From the NCBI GenBank assembly GCA_944472155.2, contig OX235273.1, positions 106,414,582 to 106,478,581 of the forward strand: 64,000 nucleotides of DNA, written 5' to 3'. The translations under genes and the position numbers were made by a program. This stretch comes from Trichobilharzia szidati. Taxonomy: Eukaryota; Platyhelminthes; Trematoda; Strigeidida; Schistosomatidae. The notes below the pieces were generated by a model, which had not been told where the DNA came from, did not search any database, and worked only from the letters and a program-made list of their open reading frames with translations. Of this stretch, positions 57,335 through 64,000 are shown one piece after another; position 1 is the first letter of the stretch, and every line of letters begins with the position of its first letter.

Positions 57335-57790
57335 TGTTTTTATTCACTCCTTGTATTATGATTGGAAAGTATGGCATTTCTTACATAACGTTCTGTAGGC
57401 TCCACCACTGCTTGCACGCTTTTATTTCCTTTTCACACGATCTTTATATCATTTTCGGATGCCCAACCTGCCACTTGACATTCATTTCCACTGACTGGTG
57501 CGTGATGTCACTCAACAGCCTCCTGAGCGTACTTCTAATCCACTTCCTTTTATATATTTGTTGGGAAAAAGGCTGTTGGATGATTCACTCAACTTCCCAA
57601 GTTCCTTATTTTGCAATCATCCTTTCTGGTCAGCTAACTGATCGCTAGTATCCAACAAAGTCGGGTGTTGGTAAGAATCTGTAGGAGCCTGTTGGAAACG
57701 CCTGTAGTGATGTGTGTGCTGATGTAATTGTTGCAACCATAACCGACTCATTGCTGTCTGAAAGCACGAAACTGACCTTTGCATCTTAGT
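57335..57790 (-). pseudogene. RTE C-terminal fragment, strongly decayed
   Basis: TGCGTGATGTCACTCAACAG and TTTGTTGGGAAAAAGGCTG track the RTE C-terminal region on minus. The thumb is only traceable at about 57700-57790. No frame is kept. Confidence 0.6.
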
Positions 57791-58049
57791 GTTAGGCTGA
57801 AAAAATTCCATTAAGATATACCACCGTCGAAAAACTCTCCAAAGACAGCGAAAAGACGATTATTCCTGGTAAAATCTGTGTGTGAATCTATTCGGTAATA
57901 ATAATAACACCAAAACTCAAAATCACCTCAATAGTGCCACTAGATAGCTATACAGAAAAGGTACCTTTCTTAGTACAAAACATGTACAGTAAAACAAAAT
58001 TAGTTAACCAAAACTCATCTGTAAGAAGCGCCTTAGAATTAAGTAGAAT
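57791..58049. other. No recognised feature; possible start of repeat X
   Basis: A 125-codon open frame runs from 57934 to 58311 across this spacer and repeat X. I see no known domain in it and would not call it a gene. Confidence 0.35.
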
Positions 58050-58340
58050 ATTCCCAGCCAAGTGTCATCAAACACTCACACCCCAACAACTCAACCACAC
58101 AGTCCAAGGTCAGAATCACCTTGGATCACTTAAACAAACTCACATCGTGAAGCGACACATCATCATAGTCCCACACAAGCACATTGAGAAACATTCAAAT
58201 CAGAGATTAAACAGAGACAAAAACAAACAACAATATATGAGATACAAATGTCAGAACAATGATATGCAGTCTAGGAGAAGAATGGATAATAATAAATACA
58301 AAGTTAGTTGAAACATTAAAACAAGTATAAATAGTGTAAG
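58050..58340 (+). repeat. Unclassified repeat X, copy 3
   Basis: Matches 12650-12935 in order: CACATTGAGAAACATT, CAGAGATTAAACAGAGACAA, ACAAATGTCAGAACAATGAT, ATGCAGTCTAGG and ACAAAGTTAGTTG. Confidence 0.5.
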
Positions 58341-58409
58341 TGGGTCATTCAGGTGAGACTTTCCAAACATATTTTGCCGTTATACTAACATCAGTGGTAA
58401 AATTCCAGT

Positions 58410-58965
58410 TAGTGTTTGGTTAAAGGATTTCATCATGGGCTGATATTAGTTAGAGAAACATTGGAAAACCTGAGAGTACTGGATAGCCGTTTTGTCCTAG
58501 TTTGGGACTCTCCATCAGTACGCACCCACCGGGATTCGAACCCAGGACCTTCTGGTTACAAGGCGAGCTCGTATACCATTAAGCCACTGGGAACCGGCTG
58601 ATCCAATGGCCCATGAATTCTAACTTCTACCAATTCACGACATAGCGCGACCCCTAGCCAATGTCTTCGGCGAGTATTTGTCCTCACACCCGACCTGTTG
58701 CACCCTACTGGTCACGACTTCCCACTAGAACCCCAGGTAACAACCTACCTGAATAGGACCAGTCGCCAGTGAGCATCTCATTGATATTCATGTTCGAACC
58801 CCGATGGGTGCGTACTGATGAAGAGCCCCCAACTAGGACGAAACAGCTGTCCAGTACTCCCTGCAGGTTTTCCAATGGTTCTCTAAGCACCGTCAGCTCA
58901 TGATGAAATCCTGTAACCAATCAACCAAGTCCCTACAAACCAATACTTCAATACCAGTTAGTGTT
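58410..58965. repeat. Head-to-head pair of SINE-A copies
   Basis: The minus copy (58410-58780) is the most complete in the window: 5' unit, A box, B box GGGTTCGAATCCC, stem I GTACTG/CAGTAC, ATGGAGA core and GGACAAAAC. The plus copy (58790-58965) starts at its B box and keeps ATGAAGA, GACGAAAC and CTGTCCAGTAC: only the C3 position and one stem II pair are off the hammerhead consensus. The 5' ends face each other. Confidence 0.75.
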
Positions 58966-59146
58966 AGTTTTCACTCCACTCTGTGGATATCCACACGTAT
59001 TTCAGAGTGATAAGCGCCTGTTCCGCCTTTCTTATCTTAATTTGGTGCAAAATTCTCATACGTGCAGCCCGCAGTAGTGCTTAACCAGTTTTGTCATTTG
59101 TAATGTTCACTTGAAATCCCGTCTTCAGTGCTCCTTCTACCAACTT
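58966..59146 (-). pseudogene. RTE older fragment, host of an insertion
   Basis: Minus reading gives the thumb region and then GTTGGTAGAAGGAGCACTGA with TTCAAGTGAACATTACAAAT (the KLVEEA..GLQVNI codons). Cut at 59146 by the next RTE. Confidence 0.6.
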
Positions 59147-59823
59147 ATTATTATACTATTATTATTTCCTTTAGTTCCTAGAAAAACATAGGGATTCATC
59201 AGCACGTTTCCATTGCGTTCCCTTCTCTGCCAATGTTTTCACCTGGTTACATGTCAGTTCATATACTTTCATCTCCTCCTCACATGACCTCCTCCTCTAT
59301 GTCACCCTCGCACTGACCAACTCGCCACTTCCCTTTCGGGTTCCACTCGAGCGATGGCTTGTCTAGTGATGTCACTTGATGGTTTCTTTCTCAGAGTATG
59401 GCCAATCCACCTAACTCGATTTCTTCCTGCATATTTGTTACACAATCGATTGCTGCTGGGTTCGTTCGCTCTCAGAGATCCTCTCCTATTACTTATCTTT
59501 TCTGACCGGCCATCTGATCTTGAATGGTATTGAGCGAAGACAGTTGTTGACGAAGGTCTGTAGTTTTTTATAATTGCTCTTCATGACGCGCAGTGCAAGT
59601 CTCTGATCCGCATAGTAGCACTGACTTCACATTGGAGTTGAAAATCCGCATCTTATTTTTCATGCTGATTGCTGTTGACCTCTACACAGACTTGAAAGTG
59701 ATGAATGCTTGTCTTGGTTTCCCTATCCTCGCCTAGTTAGGTAGGTAAAGGAGGTTGCTTCTTTCAAATTTCTCCCATTTATGCTGATTGTTGTCTGTTG
59801 TTATAGATGCTGTTGCTGTTTTC
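59147..59823 (-). pseudogene. RTE 3' fragment nested in RTE
   Basis: 3' end at TATTATACTATTATTATTTC, C-terminal region and thumb on minus, truncated in the Gln-repeat at 59823. CTACCAACTT flanks both sides (59137-59146 and 59824-59833), a perfect 10-base duplication. Confidence 0.75.
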
Positions 59824-59833
59824 CTACCAACTT

Positions 59834-60439
59834 GCAGGTAAATAATTAGTAATTTTAGTAATTATAATACCATAACATCGACAGTATTGCAGAAATTTCT
59901 TTTATACCAACATCCATCGTCTTTATCTCCTTGCTACATGCAAACAATCCTAAATGAACAATTTGATATGAACACGAATATGAAATAATTATGCATGAGA
60001 AGATACTTCTGAGAAGAAGAAAAATAATCATGTTGAGACACCCATCCTTTCTGTATTATCAAATGTTGAGATGCATATCAGCCATACACTGCAGTGATTC
60101 ATTTTGTCTTTTCATTTCTTCATTCTTCTATATCAAATAACTAAATACTGACTCATCACTACGTGTAATCTTCAAGTAACACTACTATCAGCGATGAGTA
60201 ATTTAAATCGTTCATATACATATATATCTTATGATTACAACCATGTTTGCGTGAAATGAGAAGAAAGGTGAAGAGAGGAAACGGAAAGCTTAAAAGAATT
60301 GATGAACACAACAAGAAAGAAAGTATAGGAAAACTTAAATCAAATGAAATAATCATTTTAAACAGGCAACATATACCGTACCTCAACAGTTTGTAAACTA
60401 ACCTCTCTTAGTTTCCAGACAGACCCTTATTGATCCGAA
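59834..60439. other. No recognised feature
   Basis: AT-rich spacer, no coding motif. Confidence 0.4.
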
Positions 60440-60835
60440 TTCAGTGTGGAAAGTTAATCAGTCCTACTGTAAGCGTTCAGAGACTCATTGCGTCGTGATA
60501 GGCATTTCCAACAGGCTGTAGACTGTAGACTTCAATCAGTAGCTGCACTCACGGGATCCATAGTGAGGATAAGATGGCTAGCTGGAAGGGATTAACCATA
60601 AGGAACCAAGAACCTACCTCGCGACAAATATTCAGGAGCAAATGGAGCTTCATTGGACACATACTGAGGAGACCGTTGAGCGATATCGTGCTCCAGGGTG
60701 GCGCTTGAGTGGAATCCGAGTGGGAAACGATGTGCTGGGCTTCCAGGTGTAACGTTGAGAAGACCGTGTGAGGTGGAGACGACAGCTTATGGGCAATTGT
60801 AGAGCCAGCTGGAAAGTGGATTTCCTCCTATCCAG
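60440..60835 (+). pseudogene. RTE C-terminal fragment
   Basis: Plus-strand reading: AGGATAAGATGGCTAGCTGG, then FRSKWSFIGHILRRPLSDIV-type residues (Trp motif) and GVTLRRPCEVETTAYGQL. The 3' tract is lost. Confidence 0.7.
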
Positions 60836-61084
60836 GATTTGTTAGCTAAATGTTCTTAGATCCTCAGTTGACGACACTACACCCAAAGGGAGTGGAATCC
60901 AGTATGCCTTTGAGAATAAGGACATAGGTAATACAGACACTTCAAACTGACGACTTCCGGAATACTCCATGAAATCATTTCCCTTGATAAACTTGAACAT
61001 TGCAAGAAAACCACACCTAACTGGATAGAATCTGATGTCACTGCAATTCGATGGTCATTGTCAGTTGCACACAACCATAAAAAA
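60836..61084. other. No recognised feature
   Basis: Spacer before the PLE cluster. Confidence 0.4.
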
Positions 61085-61450
61085 TTTAATAGCAATATAC
61101 AAAACTTTTGTCGGCCATCAACAGTTCATTATTATACCACTTGGTTCAAATGGGCTACAAAGCCAACTTTGAAGAATCCTCCTCTATCATCTACCCGGTA
61201 CCAAATAAATTGCCGAAAACATCCATGTACCAAGTACTCCAAACAGTAGATGCTACCGCGATTCGCCTTAAACATCCAGTACTCTGTATGCAGAAGAAAT
61301 AGATCCAACTACTACTAGTGCGGTAGCCGGCCTTCAGTGGAGACTATAAATTCATGAATTTGTAGTATTATCCTTCCTAATTTGTCTGTCTGATTTTTAT
61401 TGTATTGTTATGTTGATGCTATTGGACTGTAATCTATTGATATTATTATT
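61085..61450 (+). pseudogene. PLE family 2 fragment, nuclease C-terminal part
   Basis: AINSSLLYHLVQMGYKANFE then SSSIIYPVPNKLPKTSMYQV and IRLKHPVLCMQKK: the segment after the GIY-YIG core. The GIY-YIG core itself is missing. It ends in the shared 3' sequence TGATGCTATTGGACTGTAAT. Confidence 0.75.
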
Positions 61451-62155
61451 TGCAAAACTTTTGTATTCTGCATTCAGGAGATGAGACAATAAAGAACTAT
61501 GAATGGACTTTATTTCTCCCTTACTTAACCACGCAGGATGGTGTTCAGAAAATCGATGATAAACACGCCGAATTGTATGGCCTTTGAGACTGGCTGAACA
61601 GAAGCAGTTTAACTGATACATACACACAGAAGGAGCGAAATTAGGTAATTCATCTCCCGAAAGCCAAATAGGGATGGTTTTGAAGACACAGCATATTTCA
61701 GCAGCAGTGAATACTACTTTTACCTCATTCCTTAGGCATTGTGTTAATATGTCACTGATGTTATTCCCGAGGAACTGAAGTTGAAAGAAAGTGGACCTTC
61801 TTGGAACTGTTGGTACTTTGGCCTGCCCCGACTTTTGATTTATATTCTTATCAATAAACTCTTCTGAATAACCGTTTTCACTCAACAGCCGTTTAATATT
61901 ATTAAGTTCCTCATCAAGAAATTCATCCGAGCAAACTGCTCTTGCTCTGTGGAACAAGCACTGTATTAGACTGCGTTTGTGAATTTCAAGGGCATAAAGC
62001 TAAAAAAAGAGTGTGCTGACCAGCTGATGTAGGTTTTTTATATAAACTTCTCATTGTACCGTCCTCTCTTCTAGTATTAAGAACCTCTAGGAATGAAATA
62101 CTACAGTCTTTTGTTTCCTTTCTCTATGATAAAATTTACTGCAAGATGAATAATA
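61451..62155 (-). pseudogene. PLE family 2, RT end, linker and degenerate GIY-YIG
   Basis: An open frame at 61450-61957 reads VCSDEFLDEELNNIKRLLSE, NGYSEEFIDKN, PTVPRRSTFFQLQFLGNNIS and CQ/CFCSASLKGHTIRRVYHRFS with EHHPAWLSKGEIKSIHSSLL: linker plus a GIY-YIG domain in which the signature YIGR has become SLKGH. Upstream, in broken frames (61980-62150), LNTRREDGTMR and YKKPTSAGQHTLF match the end of the Penelope RT. It lies inverted between two plus copies. This is the longest open PLE frame in the window, yet its nuclease signature is lost. Confidence 0.75.
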
Positions 62156-62850
62156 GACCATCTGGTGCAAACCGGCCACAAAGGCAACATTGAAGAATCC
62201 TCCTCTATCATCTACCGGGTACTAAATAAATTGCCGAAAACATCCAGGTATCGAATAATCCAAACAGTAGAGGCAATCGCGATTCACGTGAAACAACCAG
62301 TGCTCTGTGTGTAGAAAATGCAAGTTCAGCCACTACTACTGCGGCAGCCGGCCTTCAGTAGAGATCATAAATTCATGAATTTGTATTATAATCTTTCCTA
62401 ATTTCTCCGATATTCAATGTATTGTTATGTTGATGCTATTGAATTGTAATCCACTGGTATTGTTATTACTGATCCGATGTTATTTTTTTTATTCCTTCAC
62501 GTTCCCCAGTGGAACATAGGGCCACTTCAAGCTAGAGGCTTGAAGTTTCTGTAGCAGTGTTTATTTTTACAGGATGAGGTTGCTAGCCTCATGCCCAACC
62601 TTTCCTCTTCACCAGCATTATTTCTGGCTTAGCGAGGTAAAGGAGTGCACCGGCCGGGGATCGAATCCCGGACCATGTGTATGATCGGCGAGCGTCCTAA
62701 CCACTATGCCACCGATGTTATTTAAAAAATATTAATGTTGTTAATAACACAAATTCATTCACTACTATGTATGCTTATGTAACTGTAGAACCTGATGAAG
62801 AAGGGGTTATCGAAAAGAATATTCTTTGTTCAGTAACCATTCTTTTGAAT
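62156..62850 (+). pseudogene. PLE family 2 3' part, split by SINE-C
   Basis: HLVQTGHKGNIEESSSIIYR and VLNKLPKTSRYRIIQTVE, then the shared 3' region, interrupted by SINE-C at 62486-62711, and ending CCTGATGAAGAAGGGGTTAT and CGAAAAGAATATTC. Parallel to 10865-11465. Confidence 0.75.
62486..62711 (-). repeat. SINE-C with perfect target-site duplication
   Basis: CCGATGTTATTT occurs at 62474-62485 and 62712-62723; the uninterrupted PLE relative at 11.31 kb has the sequence once. On minus the SINE has a tRNA head (B box GGGATTCGATCCCC), CTTTACCTCGCTAAGCCAG, GAGGCTAGCAACCTCATCC, GAAACTTCAAGCCTCTAGC and a TTCCACTGGGGAACGTGAAG end with an A/T tail. This fixes both ends of SINE-C. Confidence 0.9.
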
Positions 62851-62959
62851 AGAAACCATCAAAATATATTCTAAACGAATTTCACACACTGAACGTAGGT
62901 GAAAATCAACAATAACTTTATGTTAGCGTCGAAAAGTGTCTGGTCAAGAAAATGGAGAA

Positions 62960-63765
62960 AGACAAACTTGAAAGCAGGAAATTACTTTATCAAAACAAAC
63001 TAAAATTAGCATCCTGCCTATTATTCTCTATTGTTCCCCCTTAGTTTTTCCAGGGCTACTGAAGAAAGACTATAACATATTACGCAGGATGTTAAAGGTT
63101 GTCAGCAGGGTAAGCAACGTGCCACTTAACCAGCTTGTTAATATTCTGGTTGACAGGCACATGGAGTCATGTGAAAATGAGCCAAATCTATTTTATCTAA
63201 CTCACACCACCCTCTTCACTCACAACTCTCCCCTTGCATCTCATCAGGCAGGACCAGAAGCCTATATAGAAAACTATATGCTCGAACCAGCAAGTACAAA
63301 AACTCAACCATACCCTACTTAGCTCGTGTTCTGTGTGATAAAGAAAGCATTAGGCGTGACACCTATAATTCATTAAATAGTCAGTAGTACAAATGGACCT
63401 CGTCTTTCCAACCCACTTCATCAATAGGTACAACATTTTCTTTCTTTCTGTTCCTTTTCTCTCTCCCTTTTTTTCTTTTTTTTCCGTTATGTGCTGCTTT
63501 GTCTCTTTCTCTCGCTTACGCCAGTTAATAAGACAGCACCCACTTTTCTAACACCTTCAAACACTGTTTCAGCTTTACCTTTGCTACTGAACATGCCAAT
63601 GTATTGTTGTAATAATGAACTGTGGTTTTCTCAATCTATGTAGAATTCTATTTATTGATAATGTACTAACTGGATGCAATACTGTAGTAAAAATGCTGAG
63701 AATTCCATTCTGTATCACAAGTACTATTTTGGAATAAAGCAATTTATTATTATTATTATTACTAA
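62960..63765 (+). pseudogene. CR1/Jockey-like 3' end
   Basis: ISILPIILYCSPLVFPGLLK, KDYNILRRMLKVVSRVSNVP and LNQLVNILVDRHMESCEN: the same RT C-terminal block as at 13.2 kb, continuing further. A stop follows at 63320. The 3' UTR ends TTTTGGAATAAAGCAATTTA with an ATT tract, as at 14.04 kb. Confidence 0.7.
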
Positions 63766-64000
63766 AATCATAAAAAGTAACAAATGAATGACCTATTGTA
63801 TATTTACCAACGTAAGGCAGGACTAACAACAGCTTCCTTCTGGATGTACAAATTTGGTTTTAGTCGTTCAGGAATAGGTAGCCAGCCACCTAGAACTATC
63901 TTGAAATTTAGTTGTGCTGAAAAGACTTTAATGCATAGATTTCATCACCGTTGTCTAACAGATGACGAGATTTTGCACGATTCCTTCTTTCTGTTCGTAG
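63766..64000. other. No recognised feature
   Basis: Flank beyond the CR1-like tail; nothing recognised before the window ends. Confidence 0.35.

Noticed and set aside
57934..58311. 125-codon open frame as a host gene
   Set aside because: Most of it lies in repeat X, whose other copies are not open; there is no domain, and the composition is Asn/Lys/His/Gln-rich.
1..64000. CRISPR arrays, bacterial operons, or viral genomes
   Set aside because: No regular spacer-repeat array, no Shine-Dalgarno-led operons and no viral gene set; all coding signals are retroelement-derived.

Overview
The window reads as repeat-packed intergenic or intronic DNA from a blood fluke (family Schistosomatidae, most likely genus Schistosoma). 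The base composition is AT-rich and I recognise no intact host gene. The organism call rests on the retroelements: RTE-type elements ending in (ATA/ATT)n tracts, Penelope-like elements (PLEs) with GIY-YIG endonucleases, CR1-like elements, and tRNA-derived SINEs with hammerhead ribozymes. One copy (24361-24540, minus) matches my memory of the published Schistosoma Sm-alpha hammerhead. All family names come from reading motifs, not from a database search. Most boundaries are good to about 10-30 bases.

Layout. 0-7 kb: SINE-A fragments (my label), a PLE with inverted terminal arms (2.46-3.68 kb) and back-to-back RTE pieces (4.5-5.6 kb). 7.8-12.5 kb: a second PLE with inverted arms split by a SINE, an LTR plus gag remnant, a chimeric SINE (SINE-C), a convergent pair of a third PLE family, and an RTE piece. 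13-21 kb: a CR1-like tail, a miniature LTR retrotransposon with 209-base LTRs, a PLE and two RTE copies. 21-29 kb: SINE-A, PLEs (one holding a nested RTE), an Sm-alpha copy and a tRNA-like fold-back repeat. 30-35 kb: a decayed CR1-like reverse transcriptase (RT) and SINE pieces. 35-45 kb: RTE copies, including one nested inside another with a clear target-site duplication. 45-52 kb: PLE, SINE and fold-back repeats. 52.4-55.5 kb: the best RTE copy (endonuclease, RT and C-terminal region), broken by frameshifts and with an active-site His replaced by Leu. 56-64 kb: further RTE, SINE and PLE pieces, including a SINE-C with a perfect 12-base duplication, and a CR1-like tail.

How the parts relate. 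RTE elements supply the endonuclease and RT. SINE-C has a tRNA-like head joined to sequence resembling the RTE 5' region and ending like the RTE 3' terminus, so it is a natural RTE parasite. PLEs carry their own RT and GIY-YIG nuclease. Self-cleaving hammerhead folds appear in Sm-alpha, in SINE-A and in the terminal arms of two PLE families. Everything coding looks decayed; no copy is an obviously active element.
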